Shown: positions 34,194 to 44,853, counted from the stretch's first letter. The stretch: DNA of 64,000 nucleotides from Clostridium sp. (GCA_022010095.1 CP091739.1:1364001-1428000); one strand, 5' to 3'. Translations and numbers: made by a program. The notes: generated from the letters alone by a model not told the origin.

Positions 34194-35106
34194 ATGAAAA
34201 AAATATGTTAAGTCAATATTATAATCTATTTCCTGACAAAAATATATAGTAAAAAAAGGAAGTATATATTTTTTTATAGAAAATGATAAAATAATCATAG
34301 CTAAAATAAATAATTCACAATTGGATGAAAAAAAGAAAAAAATATAAAAAAATAGTGATAGATAATTTTGAAAATAAGAATAAAAAAATATAAGTACAAT
34401 ATTAAAAAAATAAAAAAAGATGAATTAGTAACAAAATATAAGAACAAAAAAACTACATACTTTTTTAAAAAAATCAATGCAATTGATAGAAAAAAATAAC
34501 AATAGATGATTTAGAAGAAAACAATATAGTTGAGTATAGAGAAAAATAATAATAGTAGTATAGAAAAAAATAACTATTGATGAAATAGAAGAGAAAAATT
34601 ATTGAATTTAATAATGAATATGCAATGATGCAAAGAACAATTGATTATTTTATAGGGCTAGCTGAAAATAGTGTGCAATTACTCGAAAAAAAAGTCATAA
34701 AAAAAGGGTGAGTTGAAATTAGAAGCAAATCTAGATGATGTAGATAAATATAGTTATGAAGAATTAAATAACCCATTAAATTTTGAATATATTCATAAAG
34801 AAAAAAATATAAGTAGTTATATAAAATATAATATATATGAAGGAACAATTGATTATGAAGAAATCGAAAAAAATTATAAATGATGAAAAAAATAAATATT
34901 GAATTACTATATTATTATTTACTGTACCCTAATTTTTTTACTTTAATGATGTTATAAAAGTTATGAAAGGAATAAAAAAAGAAATTTGTTTAAATAAATA
35001 TATAAATAACAATATTGTTTATCTAGAAATAATGAAGTATATATATAAAAGAAAAAAAGAAAAATTAAATAAAATTTCAGATGCATATTGGATTAATATA
35101 TGGTAG
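34194..35106 (+). CDS. Possible YutH/CotS-like spore coat-associated protein
   Basis: The reconstruction (about 300 residues) contains YYNLFPDKIY near the start, a QRTIDYFIGLAENSVQLLE segment in the middle, NPLNFEYIH, and ISDAYWINIW at the end. The IDYFIGLAEN phrase and the position two genes after yutD recall YutH, a CotS-related kinase-like protein of the spore coat. No intact kinase motifs can be confirmed because the frame is broken more than a dozen times, so this is a low-confidence family call for a real gene. Confidence 0.45.
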
Positions 35107-35142
35107 AGGCTGAAAAAACGATTGATAGTAATATTTTGACAA

Positions 35143-35171
35143 TTTACAATGTACATTAATCATGATATAAT
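35143..35171 (+). promoter_or_regulatory. Promoter of the S1-domain gene
   Basis: TTTACA (35143-35148), 17-base spacer, TATAAT (35166-35171), 19 bases before the ATG. Confidence 0.65.
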
Positions 35172-35189
35172 ACATTTGAAGTGATTAAT

Positions 35190-35545
35190 ATGGACAAAAT
35201 AGAAGTTAATAAGATAGTAGAGGGTCAAGTAACAGGCGTAACAAAAATACTGCGTATTTGTTAGTTTACAGGACAATTATACAGGAATGATTCACATATC
35301 TGAGGTTTCTAATAAATTTGTTTCAAATTTAGAAAAATTTAAAATTGGTGACCTAATAAAGGTGAAGGTAATGTCAATCGATGAGGAAAAAAATTGCAAG
35401 TTAAATTATCACTAAAAAGAAATCAAGTATCAAAAAGAAGCAAATAAAAAAAAAAAGAAACTGATCTTGGTCTTTGAACCACTTTTTTCATCAATTACCA
35501 TTATGGATTGACAAAAAAACAAAAGAATTAGAAAAAAAGCAATAA
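35190..35545 (+). CDS. S1 RNA-binding domain protein (YugI-like)
   Basis: One S1 domain fills the N-terminal 75 residues: IVEGQVTGVTKYCVFVSL, DNYTGMIHISEVSNKFV and IGDLIKVKVMSIDEEKK. A charged tail (LPLWIDKKTKELEK) follows. This layout is that of YugI/general stress protein 13, which associates with ribosomes. About 118 residues. Indels at about 35248, 35390 and 35440. It is followed directly by the tRNA array promoter. Confidence 0.85.
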
Positions 35546-35551
35546 TATCAC

Positions 35552-35580
35552 TTGACAACCAATTTAATAAATGATATATT
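35552..35580 (+). promoter_or_regulatory. Promoter of the tRNA array
   Basis: TTGACA (35552-35557), 17-base spacer, TATATT (35575-35580), 27 bases before the first tRNA. Confidence 0.75.
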
Positions 35581-35606
35581 TATATGCGTCAGCAAGGAAA
35601 AATTAT

Positions 35607-35683
35607 GGGCGATTAGCTCAGTTGGTTAGAGCATCTGCCTTACAAGCAGGGGGTCGGGAGTTCGAGTCTCTCATCGCCCACCA
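35607..35683 (+). tRNA. tRNA-Val (TAC)
   Basis: Acceptor GGGCGAT pairs with ATCGCCC; anticodon loop TTACAAG gives TAC; CCA is encoded. First of the array. Confidence 0.97.
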
Positions 35684-35689
35684 TAATTT

Positions 35690-35765
<76 letters not shown>

Positions 35766-35768
35766 CTT

Positions 35769-35852
35769 GGAGAGATAGCGAAGAGGCTAAACGCGGCAGA
35801 CTGTAAATCTGTTCCTTCGGGTTCGGTGGTTCGAATCCATCTCTCTCCACCA
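35769..35852 (+). tRNA. tRNA-Tyr (GTA)
   Basis: Acceptor GGAGAGA/TCTCTCC, anticodon GTA, long variable arm, CCA encoded. Confidence 0.97.
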
Positions 35853-35862
35853 CTTGTAATTT

Positions 35863-35938
35863 TGCCTCGTAGCCAAGTGGTAAGGCACAAGACTTTGACT
35901 CTTGCATTCCGCTGGTTCGAATCCAGCCGAGGCAACCA
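35863..35938 (+). tRNA. tRNA-Gln (TTG)
   Basis: Acceptor TGCCTCG/CGAGGCA, anticodon TTG, CCA encoded. Confidence 0.97.
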
Positions 35939-35956
35939 AAAATATTATATTTATGC

Positions 35957-36032
35957 GTCTCGCTAGCTCAGCCGGTAGAGCACTTGACTTTTAATCAAGG
36001 GGTCTGGGGTTCGAATCCCCAGCGAGACACCA
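35957..36032 (+). tRNA. tRNA-Lys (TTT)
   Basis: Acceptor GTCTCGC/GCGAGAC, anticodon TTT, CCA encoded. Confidence 0.97.
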
Positions 36033-36040
36033 ATTTATGT

Positions 36041-36129
36041 GCCTCAGTGGCGGAATAGGTAGACGCACAGGACTTAAAATCCTGCGAGTGTAAAAGCTCA
36101 TATCGGTTCAAGTCCGATCTGAGGCACCA
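36041..36129 (+). tRNA. tRNA-Leu (TAA)
   Basis: Acceptor GCCTCAG/CTGAGGC, anticodon loop CTTAAAA gives TAA, long variable arm, CCA encoded. Confidence 0.97.
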
Positions 36130-36138
36130 TTTGAATAA

Positions 36139-36231
36139 GGAGGAATACCCAAGTCTGGTTGAAGGGACCGGTCTTGAAAACCGGGAGGTCGAGAAATCGG
36201 CGCAGGGGTTCGAATCCCTTTTCCTCCGCCA
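36139..36231 (+). tRNA. tRNA-Ser (TGA)
   Basis: Acceptor GGAGGAA/TTCCTCC, anticodon TGA, long variable arm, CCA encoded. A small stem (CATCG/CGATG) lies between it and the next tRNA. Confidence 0.97.
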
Positions 36232-36276
36232 CTTAAATAATCATCGAAAATAAAAAAAGCGATGAAAAATTATTAT

Positions 36277-36353
<77 letters not shown>

Positions 36354-36356
36354 AAT

Positions 36357-36432
36357 GGTTCCGTGGTGTAGTGGTTATCACACTCGCCTGTCACGCGAGG
36401 GATCGCGGGTTCAAGTCCCGTCGGAACCGCCA
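36357..36432 (+). tRNA. tRNA-Asp (GTC)
   Basis: Acceptor GGTTCCG/CGGAACC, anticodon GTC, CCA encoded. Confidence 0.97.
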
Positions 36433-36435
36433 GAT

Positions 36436-36511
36436 GGCTTCATAGCTCAGTTGGCAGAGCACAAGACTGAAAATCTTGGTGTCGTTGGTTCGATTCCAAC
36501 TGAAGCCACCA
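36436..36511 (+). tRNA. tRNA-Phe (GAA)
   Basis: Acceptor GGCTTCA/TGAAGCC, anticodon GAA, CCA encoded. Confidence 0.97.
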
Positions 36512-36577
36512 TTTTGTTAAATATAGTTTACAAATGCAACAAACATGTTGTAAAGCGATTCCGACGGGATTTTAAAC

Positions 36578-36654
36578 GCGCTCATAGCTCAATTGGATAG
36601 AGCGTTTGACTACGGATCAAAAGGTTATGGGTTCGACTCCTATTGGGCGCGCCA
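36578..36654 (+). tRNA. tRNA-Arg (ACG)
   Basis: Acceptor GCGCTCA/TGGGCGC with one T-G pair, anticodon ACG (read as ICG if deaminated), CCA encoded. A 66-base gap separates it from tRNA-Phe. Confidence 0.96.
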
Positions 36655-36660
36655 TTATAT

Positions 36661-36737
36661 CGGGAAGTGGCTCAACTTGGTAGAGCATTTGGTTTGGGAC
36701 CAAGGGGTTGCAGGTTCAAATCCTGTCTTCCCGACCA
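36661..36737 (+). tRNA. tRNA-Pro (TGG)
   Basis: Acceptor CGGGAAG/CTTCCCG, anticodon TGG, CCA encoded. Last tRNA of the array. Confidence 0.97.
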
Positions 36738-36746
36738 TTGGGTTAT

Positions 36747-36772
36747 AAAGCCTTGTATTAGGGCTTTTTTTA
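36747..36772 (+). terminator. Intrinsic terminator of the tRNA array
   Basis: AAAGCC and GGCTTT arms around TTGTATTAG, then a T-run, ten bases after tRNA-Pro. Confidence 0.85.
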
Positions 36773-36824
36773 TTTGGGCATCTAATAAAAATTCTTTCAG
36801 CGTTTTTCTAAAAGCCTTTTTACA

Positions 36825-37620
36825 TTATATTTTTTTATATAAAAAGCCTAAATTTTTAATATCTATTTCAAACCTTATGCCATGATAATAAGACAAAAGA
36901 TTTCCAATATCATCATATCTTGAACAAATATTAAAATGAAATAGAAATTATTCCCTTTTTTTCAATAAATCTATAATTAAATTTTTCATCAACATTTTTC
37001 ATAAAAATTCAATAGAATGATATTTGCAAAAATATAAAATCATCTTTTTAAATATTTACTATATCTAATTAAAGAAAGATATTTTAATTTTTATAATAAA
37101 AGTTGAAATAATTTTTTTGAATATTCCCAATATATATTTTTTTCTTCATACCCAGTTGAAATATTTTTTTCCAATTAAGATAAACAACTTTCTTTTTCAT
37201 CATCAAATGATAAATAAAATTTATAAATACTATTTAAATAAGATACGCGCCTACCAAAAAGAGATAAATAAAAATGCGGCATTGCTATAGTAGTTTTTTT
37301 GACTTGTTAATATAATTGCTTTCACATGAAACATTAGAAAAGTTTAAAAAAATATTGCATTTTTTTCTTTAAAATCATAATTGCCAACATTAGGAATTAA
37401 ACTAAATAATGTTAATCTATATTTACTATTATCGCATATAGTTTTAAGTTCTATTCCATCAAAATCAGCTTTTCTTGAATTATCCGGCCTTTTATTAATT
37501 AATAATTTTTCGAGCATTCTTCCAGGCCCACCTAAATCATGATACTCACATATAATGTACCCTAGTGCTTTCACATTATTAAATCTTTCTTTTTAAAAAA
37601 ATTATATTTTTTTCTAGCAT
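36825..37620 (-). CDS. Orphan type II restriction endonuclease-like protein (MvaI/BcnI-like)
   Basis: The reconstructed length is about 260 residues. Near residue 35 it reads EYHDLGGPGRMLEKLLINK, then ADFDGIELKT and RLTLFSLIPN. The GGPGxxLExLL phrase followed by Asp...Glu-x-Lys is the PD-(D/E)xK layout of the MvaI/BcnI family; MutH/Sau3AI-like enzymes are the main alternative. The start follows AGGAGGAAAG. The C-terminal half is broken by at least eight indels, more than neighbouring genes per length, so real decay cannot be excluded. No methyltransferase gene lies in this window. Confidence 0.55.
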
Positions 37621-37770
37621 ATTTTTCTTTCCTCCTACTATTAATATTCGCAATAAAAATACAAAACACTTCAAAAAAATTAAAAAATGTAAACGCGACG
37701 TAAATAAAAACAAGCAAGTAGAAAAATAGCTCTATCAAAAAAAGTATATAATAATGATAAAATTATAAAT

Positions 37771-38325
37771 ATGAAAAAGTATAATAAAAAGAAGTTAATG
37801 AAAAATTCAGACAAAGTTATAAAAAGAAAATAATTTTTTTGACAATAGGATTTCAAAATAGATTATCGACAAGAATTATGCATATATTTCAAAAAAATAC
37901 AAAAATTATTGTAAATAGTACAATCATTTCTAGAAAACTAGAGGAAGATTTAGTGAATAATATGATTGATATTAATTTTTGAGATAATAAATAAATACAG
38001 ATATATGTTAAAAAAATATGAAGAAATTATACAAGAGTATGTAAAAAAATAAATACTCAACAGACATAATAAAAAAAATCGACACTTTCATTCATTAACA
38101 AGATAAACGAAAAAAATAAATCACTGTTAAATGTAAAAAAATCGCTTCAAATTTTTATAGAAGATATAAAGTCAATAATGCTAGTTTATGATAATGTGCA
38201 ATTAAATGAGGAAGTATTAAAAAAAGAATAAATATTGACACTAGCGAAATTATAAATGAAATAAATAAAAAAATAATTATAACTATGTAATTGAATCAAT
38301 AAATTTAATAATCAAAAAAATATAA
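37771..38325 (+). CDS. Hypothetical helical protein
   Basis: The corrected frames give about 180 Lys/Asn/Ile-rich residues, starting MKKYNKKKLMKNSDKVIKRK and including LNVKKSLQIFIEDIKSIMLV and NYNYVIESINLIIK. No membrane segment and no known family. Indels are too dense for the boundaries to be firm; the end may extend past 38325. Confidence 0.35.
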
Positions 38326-38435
38326 TTCAAGCACTATAACACTATAACCATATAAGTTATAAAAATTAATGACTTAAAACATAAAATGTTGTATTTGAAA
38401 ATAAAATAGAGTAAAATGATGACAGGTGGTAAAAT

Positions 38436-38883
38436 ATGAAAAAACAAACTTATAAATTTGTATACGAATTTAAAAATTTCCAAAAAAACGATTGCATTTA
38501 GAGTAAAGAAACATGCACAAGTTATAGATTTACATTTAAATGAAGATGAAAAAGTGACATATGCATTTTGTGGTCAAAATAATGTAAGCTCTTTCAATGT
38601 AATTAATAGTTGTGTTGTAGCATTAACTAACCAAAGAATATTAATAGGCCAAAAAAGGATATTGTGGGGATACTATTTTACAACAATAACACCAGACCTA
38701 TATAACGATTTAAAAGTAAAGAAAAAAATATAATTTGGAGTGACATTGAAATAGACACAGTAAAAAGGAAAATGTTTATATTTCTAATTTAGATCCACGA
38801 GGAGCAATCGAAATAGAAAAATATCATATCAAAAATTTATGATGAAAGAGAAGCAAAAAAATATGCCAAAAAAAGATAACTAA
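38436..38883 (+). CDS. Bacterial PH-domain-like protein
   Basis: A reconstructed protein of about 148 residues starting MKNKLINLYTNLKISKKTIA. The middle (LHLNEDEKVTYAFCGQNN, VVALTNQRILIGQKRILWGY, then IIWSDIEIDTV) follows the pattern of bacterial PH domains, where a strand-turn-strand TNQRILI segment is typical. Function unknown. It overlaps the start of the next gene by about 20 bases. Indels near 38440, 38725, 38770 and 38828. Confidence 0.6.
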
Positions 38884-40099
38884 ATATTTTTTTGATTGTT
38901 ATTTCTTTATTTCTAATTTTAGTAATTAAAATCAATGGTAAAACATTAAATTTAAACAGTGACAAGTATATATTATATAATCTTAATGATGATAAAATTT
39001 TATTAAGCAAAGATGAAAAATAAAGAAACGTATATAGCAAGTCTAACAAAAATGATGACGACTATCGTAGCGATTGAAAAATATAAACGATTATAATAAA
39101 AAAATCACAATTACTAAAGATATGTTTAAAGATATTGCGTGGGATGTATCAGTTGCTGGATTCAAAGTAGGTGAAAAAGGTCACTTATAATGACTTACTA
39201 TATGGAGCAATTTTGCCAAGTGGAGCTGATGCTGTAAATGCTTTAGCACTTTCAATTTCAAAAGATTATGACAAGTTTATTGAATTAATGAATCAAAAAA
39301 CAAAAGAATTGAAATTAACACACACACATTTTTCAAATGTAACAGGATTATATGATAAAAAAATAACTATAGTTCTGCATATGATGTAGCGCAAATTTTT
39401 AAAATATGCTCTAAAAAAATTAAAAAATTCAAAGAAATCTTTTGAAACAAAAATACACATTTACTAATGGAAAATAACAGTAAAAAAAGTACAATAGAAA
39501 ACTATAATTCAAAAAAATTGGAGGCAAGGATTTATCTTATATAAAAGGTGGCAAAACCGGATTTATAAGCGCAAGCCGGATATTGCCTGGCAACAACTGC
39601 GACTATAGATGGAGTTAATTATCTTTTAGTAACATTAAATGCAGATAAATCAAAAAAAGCGCCACATATTGAAGATGCAATTGAAACGTATACATACTAC
39701 TCAAAAAATTATTCATACAAAACAATAGTTGATAGCAATGATATAATAATTAAATTAAAAACAAAGAACGCAAAAGAAAAAGAACTAGCAATTTTCGCCA
39801 ACACGCAGATAAGAAAATATTTAAAAAATGATTTTCAAAAAGAAAAAGTAGTATATAGCTATGACGGCGTTGATGAAATATCATATTTTACAAAAGAAGG
39901 CACAGTTTTAGGTATAGTTGGCATATTTTACAATGATGAAAAACTTGATACTTTTAATTTGATATACACAGGTGGATTAACTTTTAGCCTTTTTTCATTC
40001 ATTTGGAATAACTTACTATTGATACTATTACTTGTATTTATATTATTTATTATATTCAGAATTATACAATTGAATATTAAAAAAAGAAAAGAAGACTAA
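38863..40099 (+). CDS. D-alanyl-D-alanine carboxypeptidase, DacF-like (second in window)
   Basis: The corrected start MPKKITKYFLIVISLFLI gives an N-terminal signal segment. SxxK is in IASLTKMMTT, the second motif is LPSGADAVNAL (SGA instead of SGN, common in Bacillota), and the KTG box is intact in IKGGKTGFISASG. The C-terminal domain ends in a membrane anchor (NNLLLILLLVFILFIIFRII), typical of PBP5-type enzymes. About 410 residues. Indels at about 38870, 39020, 39090, 39178, 39360 and 39415-39580. Confidence 0.9.
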
Positions 40100-40149
40100 A
40101 AAAAGAGAAAAAGTCAAAAATCATTAAAACAAAATAAAATAATAATTAT

Positions 40150-40182
40150 AAAATGTGTTTCGAAAAAGAAATGCATTTTTTT
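40150..40182 (+). terminator. Intrinsic terminator
   Basis: AAATGTGTTTC and GAAATGCATTT (two G-U wobbles) around GAAAAA, then T-run. Confidence 0.75.
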
Positions 40183-40411
40183 AATTGATAAATGTAAAAA
40201 AATAAATTAATAATGGCCATTTATCAAAATTTAAAAAAATTAAAGAATTAAAGACTAGATATAATTTTAACCTTAAAATTATAAAAATGGCATATTTAAT
40301 CATTAATAAAAAAATTATAGCCATTATTTATTGACAAGTGCTTTATAAAAACTTTACAATATTAATAGAAGTTAGTATAACTTCTAGAAAGAAGTAATGG
40401 AGGAAAGATAT
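40183..40411 (+). promoter_or_regulatory. Intergenic region with rny promoter
   Basis: TTGACA (40331-40336), 18-base spacer, TACAAT (40355-40360), then an AGAAAG-rich leader and AGGAAAG before the ATG. The rest is AT-rich with a short ATGGCCAT palindrome and no gene. Confidence 0.65.
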
Positions 40412-41979
40412 ATGAATGATGTAGTCTTCTCCATTTTGCTTGTAGTAGTTGGATTATTTGTTGGTGCATTCATAATGATACTTATAAATAACTTAAAAAG
40501 TGAGCGCAAAGGCAAAAAGGAAGCTGAAAAAAATAGTTCAAGATGCCAAGAAAGAGGCTGAAAAAAAGCTAAAAGAGATGGTGTTTTTAGAATTAAAAAG
40601 AGGAAAGCTATAAATTAAAAAAATCAAACTGATGCAGAGATTAAGGAAAAAAGAAAGAACTTAATGAACTTAATCAAAGAATTGACAATAGGGAAAAAGA
40701 GTTTAGACAAAAAGAGATGAATTACTAACAGAAAGAGAAAAAAACCTTGAACTAAAAGACAAAGATTTATTAGCTAAGCAAAAAGAAATTCAAGAAAAAG
40801 ATGCAAAAATGGAGAGCATAATAAAGGAGCAAATCGCTCTTTTAGAAAAAATATCTGGTTTTTCTAAAGAAAAAGCTAGAGAAATGGTACTTAAAAAAGT
40901 AGAAGAAGAAATGAACAGAGAAATTGCCGTTTATTTGAAAGAAAGAGAAGATGAAGCAAAAACTTGAAGCAGATAGAAAAAGCAAAAAGGAATGATTGTA
41001 TCAGATATGCAAAGGTATTCAAGCGATGTTACAAGTGAACAAACTGTAAGCACAGTTGAACTTCCTAATGAAGAAATGAAAGGAAGAATCATTGGCCGTG
41101 AAGGAAGAAATATCAGAACAATTGAAGCAGTAACCGGTGTAGATTTAATAATTGATGACACTCCAGAAGTAATAGTATTATCTTCATTTGATCCATTAAG
41201 ACGTGAAATAGCAAAGGTTACACTTGAAACATTAATTAAAGATGGAAGAATACATCCAGCAAGAATTGAGGAACTTTATGATAAAGTTTGCGAAGATTAC
41301 AAAAAGATTATTAAAGAAAAAGGTGAAGAAGCCTTATTTGAATTAGGTATTTCAAAAGTTGATCCTGAAATTGTAGAACTAATTGGAAAACTTGCATTTA
41401 GAACAAGTTATGGTCAAGATGCACTCGCTCACAGTAAAGAAGTTGCACATTTAGCAGGCATTATGGCTAGCGAGTTAGGTGAAAATGTTTCATTAGCAAA
41501 AAGAGCAGGACTTCTACACGATATAGGAAAAGCAATTGATTTCGAAGTTGAAGGAAGTCACGTTGAAATAGGAGCAGATGTCGCTAAAAAACACGGCGAA
41601 GATAAAGTCGTTATTAATGCAATTGAATCACATCATGGTGATAAAAAGGCTGAATACATTATTTCGGAATTAGTAGCAATTGCTGATGCACTTAGTGCTG
41701 CAAGACCAGGTGCTAGAAATGATTCATTAGAAAATTACGTTAAGAGACTTGAAGAATTAGAAACAATAGGAAACAGCATTGAAGGTGTTGAAAAAACATT
41801 TGCAATGCAAGCAGGTAGAGAATTAAGAGTTATCGTAAAACCAGATCAAATTGATGATTTATCTAGTTACAAAGTTGCAAGAGAAATAAAAGACAAAATC
41901 GAAGACACAATGCAATATCCTGGAACAATTAAGGTTGTTGTAATTAGAGAAACAAGAGCAGAAGAAGTCGCAAAAATAA
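40412..41979 (+). CDS. rny: Ribonuclease Y
   Basis: RNase Y is the membrane-anchored endoribonuclease that initiates mRNA decay in many Bacillota. An N-terminal membrane segment ([20 protein letters not shown]) is followed by a long Lys/Glu coiled coil (to about 40975), a KH domain ([17 protein letters not shown]) and the HD domain ([18 protein letters not shown]). The family ends RAxExAK; correcting one A in the run at 41972 gives exactly that and a TAA, whereas the printed frame runs eight codons further. Indels elsewhere are confined to the coiled coil. Confidence 0.95.
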
Positions 41980-41993
41980 CTTCTTCTTTTTTT
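41961..41993 (+). terminator. Terminator overlapping the end of rny
   Basis: GAAGAAGT (inside the last codons) pairs with ACTTCTTC, followed by a T-run. It supports the earlier stop for RNase Y. Confidence 0.7.
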
Positions 41994-42037
41994 ATATTTT
42001 AAAAATGTGTGATAAAAATAATAAATAGGGTGATAAA

Positions 42038-42803
42038 ATGTTAGCATTAATTACAGGAGCATCAAATGGTCTTGGAAAAGATTTTGCAAAAGAATTATCA
42101 AAACAAGGCTATGATTTAGTGCTTGTTGCAAGATCAAAAGAAAAATTAGAAAAATTATCAAGAGAATTAAAAACATTGGTTTATATAGAAGTTATGGATT
42201 TAAGTGTAAAAGAAAATGTATATAAATTATATAATAAATATCAAGGTAAAATTGATTTGTTAATAAACAATGCTAGCTTTGGAGCATTTGGAAAGTTCAT
42301 TAACACTGATTTAGAAAAATGAACTAAATATGATTGACTTAAATGTAACAACATACCACATTTTAACAAAATTATTTTTTTGCAAGATTTTTGTCAAAAA
42401 AATGATAAAGGAGAAATATTAAATGTAGCCTCATCAGCAGCATTTGAACCAGGTCCACTTATGTCAACATATTATGCGACAAAATCATACGTATACAATT
42501 TAACAATGGGAATTTATGAAGAATTAAGAAGGGATAAAAGCAAAGTTAAAATTCATGTTTTATGTCCTGGCCCAGTTGATACAGGATTCAATCATAGGGC
42601 ACATGTTAAATTTGGTGTAAAAATCTTTAAAAAGTATAGATGTAGTAAAATATACATTAAAAACGCATGAAGAAAAAAATAAATTAATTATAATTCCAGG
42701 TTTCACAATTAAACTAGGAGTATTTGCAAATAGACTTTTTACCAAGAAAAAAACAATCATAAAAAAATAATATATAAAAATTCAAAAAAATCAAAGGAAA
42801 TAA
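42038..42803 (+). CDS. Short-chain dehydrogenase/reductase
   Basis: A classical SDR of about 255 residues. The cofactor motif TGASNGLG is at residues 6-13, NNAS near residue 80, the catalytic Ser in NVASSAAF, and the YxxxK pair in STYYATKSYV; CPGPVDTGF follows. The C-terminal region is basic. The substrate is unknown. Indels at about 42317, 42378, 42628 and 42760. Confidence 0.9.
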
Positions 42804-43001
42804 AAATAACAGTATTAATAAGTATAATAAAAATAACGATATAACAATATAAAAAAATAAATAATATAACTAAATAGTAAAAAAATCAAAAAGTTACAAA
42901 CAGAAAATAAACTCAAAATCAAAAAAATAATAATTAAAAGTTAAATATAAAATTTAAAAAAAATAAAAAAAGCAAAAATAAAAAAAGCAATAGGAGCGAA
43001 C
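42804..43001. other. AT-rich gap without a recognisable gene
   Basis: Almost pure A/T sequence with many stops in all frames. A weak TAGGAG ribosome-binding site lies at its end, before the thioredoxin-like gene. Confidence 0.5.
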
Positions 43002-43273
43002 ATGAAAAATAATAAAGATAACATCATTAGGCTGTCCATCATGCATCATAATGAATAAAAATCATAAATCAAATAAAAATAGACTACCCAAATATAGAAT
43101 TCGAAGAACTTGATTACGATTTTTGATGATATTGATAAATATGACGCAGGTAAAATTCTTCCCCAGTATTCATATTTTATAAAAAAATGAAAAAAAGAGA
43201 TTGGCAGATTACGCGAGAACACAAAAAAAGAAGAATTTACCAAGATAATAGAGGAAAAATATATGATAAATGA
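43002..43273 (+). CDS. Thioredoxin-fold protein with CPSC motif
   Basis: Correcting an extra A near 43008 gives MKIIKITSLGCPSCIIMNKI, with a CxxC redox pair in a thioredoxin-like context. IEFEELDYDFDDIDKYDAG and ILPVFIFYKN (the cis-Pro strand) follow. About 85 residues. Probably passes electrons in the cytoplasm to the CcdA-like membrane protein encoded next. The end is uncertain because an A-run near 43256 decides between a stop and fusion to the next gene. Confidence 0.75.
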
Positions 43274-44515
43274 AGTTAAGACAAATAAAATTCAAACAAA
43301 TATTATAAAAAAATACTTAAAAACACTAATAATAGTAGTACTATTTATTCCGTTAATAATACATGGCGAAGAAAAAAAACTAAATATTTATTTGTTTTAT
43401 GGTGATAAATGTCCACACTGTGCAGAACTTGAAAAGTTTTTGGATGCATATTTAGAAGAAAACAAGAATGTTATACTAAATAGATACGAAGTTTGGAGTA
43501 ACAAAGAAAACCAAGAAAAATATAGGGAAGTTCAAAAGATACTTAATGATAACAGCAATGGAGTTCCATATTTGATAATTGGAAATAATGTAATAACAGG
43601 TTATGACGATGAAATCACTCCAGAAAGAATAAAAAAATACAATAATATACTACTCAAATTTTTGACTTTAAAGATAAAGTTGGCGTTTATTTAGGAACAA
43701 CAACAGAGGAAGAAGAAAAATCTAAAAAGAGGACTGGAAAAAAGTATGAAGATACTGAAATAAGTATTCCAATAATAGGAAAGAAAAAAGGAAAAGAAGT
43801 ACCAATACTACTATCAGCAATTATAATAGGTCTGGTTGATGGATTTAACCCTTGTGCAATGTGGATACTGATATTTTTAATGTCAATGCTTTTAGGAATG
43901 AAAAACACTAAAAGAAAATGGGCACTTGGAATAACTTTCCTTTTATCATCAGCCCTAGTATATTTTTTATTCTTAATTTCATGGCTAAACCTAGCAGTAT
44001 TCTTAAATAAAGTAATATTTATTAGAATGGGAATCAGTATAATTGCAGTATTTTTTTGGAACCTTAACCATATTGAAATTTTTTTCTTTGTAAAGGAAAA
44101 TGACGGTTGTGAAGTAGTAGATAAAAGCGGCAGGAAGAAAAATTATAAATTCAATCAAAAAGATAATAAAAAGAGAAAAATCATTCATCTTAGCACTTTT
44201 TAGGAATCGTTGCTTTAGCGGCCTCAGTAAATATAATAGAATTACTATGTTCACTTGGATTACCTGTAATGTTCACACAAATATTAACTGTAAATGAAGT
44301 AAGCAAAACAGCACAAATTATTTATTCACTAATATATGTTTTTCTTCTTCTTAATTGATGACATAGTAATATTTGTAAAAGCAATGAAAACACTAGAAAT
44401 AAAAGCAATATCAAATAAATTTGGTAAATATTCACATTTGATAGGTGGAATCATAATGCTAATAATTGGATTCTTAATGATTTATAAACCAGAATGGCTA
44501 ATGTTCAATTTCTAA
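43263..44515 (+). CDS. Membrane thiol-disulfide protein: thioredoxin-like domain plus CcdA/DsbD-type transporter
   Basis: A signal-like N-terminal helix is followed by an outside thioredoxin-like domain with YGDKCPHCAELEKF (CxxC) and NGVPYLIIGNN. Then comes a multi-helix DsbD/CcdA-type domain beginning GLVDGFNPCAMW and containing a second Cys in NIIELLCSLGLP; these two Cys shuttle electrons across the membrane. About 415 residues. It would carry reducing power from the cytoplasm to extracellular thiols. Indels at about 43662, 44055, 44090, 44130, 44200 and 44350. Confidence 0.88.
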
Positions 44516-44567
44516 AAATGAGAAACAAAAAAGATTATCAAAACATATAATATTTTAGGTGATATAT

Positions 44568-44814
44568 GTGAATGATAATCTTTTTAATAGAATTGAAGAG
44601 AAAAAACCAAAAGTGAGTAAAGATACTATTATATCTTTAGCAAGAAAACTTCAAGATGGTGACTACATAAGAATGAAGAACACTTTGAGAGATATTATAC
44701 ATGAATTATCTTTTTTATTACTGGTCGCAAAGTGAGCGAAGAAAAAGGAAAATAAAAATAATCGACATGATAGTTCAAGATAAAGTACCAAAAGACATTG
44801 AAAAATATGTATAA
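44568..44814 (+). CDS. spoVIF: Stage VI sporulation protein F homologue
   Basis: A protein of about 82 residues. The N-terminus NDNLFNRIEEKKPKVSKDTI, the phrase LARKLQDGDYK and the C-terminus SFITGRKVSEEKGKKIID then MIVQDKVPKDIEKYV follow the SpoVIF/YjcC pattern. In B. subtilis this protein is needed for late spore coat assembly. The start is GTG behind AGGTGAT. Two indels near 44670 and 44712. Confidence 0.8.
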
Positions 44815-44825
44815 TACAAGCAAAC

Positions 44826-44853
44826 AAAAGGCTAGCAAAGTAGCTAGCCTTTT
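44826..44853. terminator. Bidirectional terminator between spoVIF and femX
   Basis: An 11-bp perfect stem AAAAGGCTAGC/GCTAGCCTTTT with loop AAAGTA between convergent genes. Confidence 0.93.
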
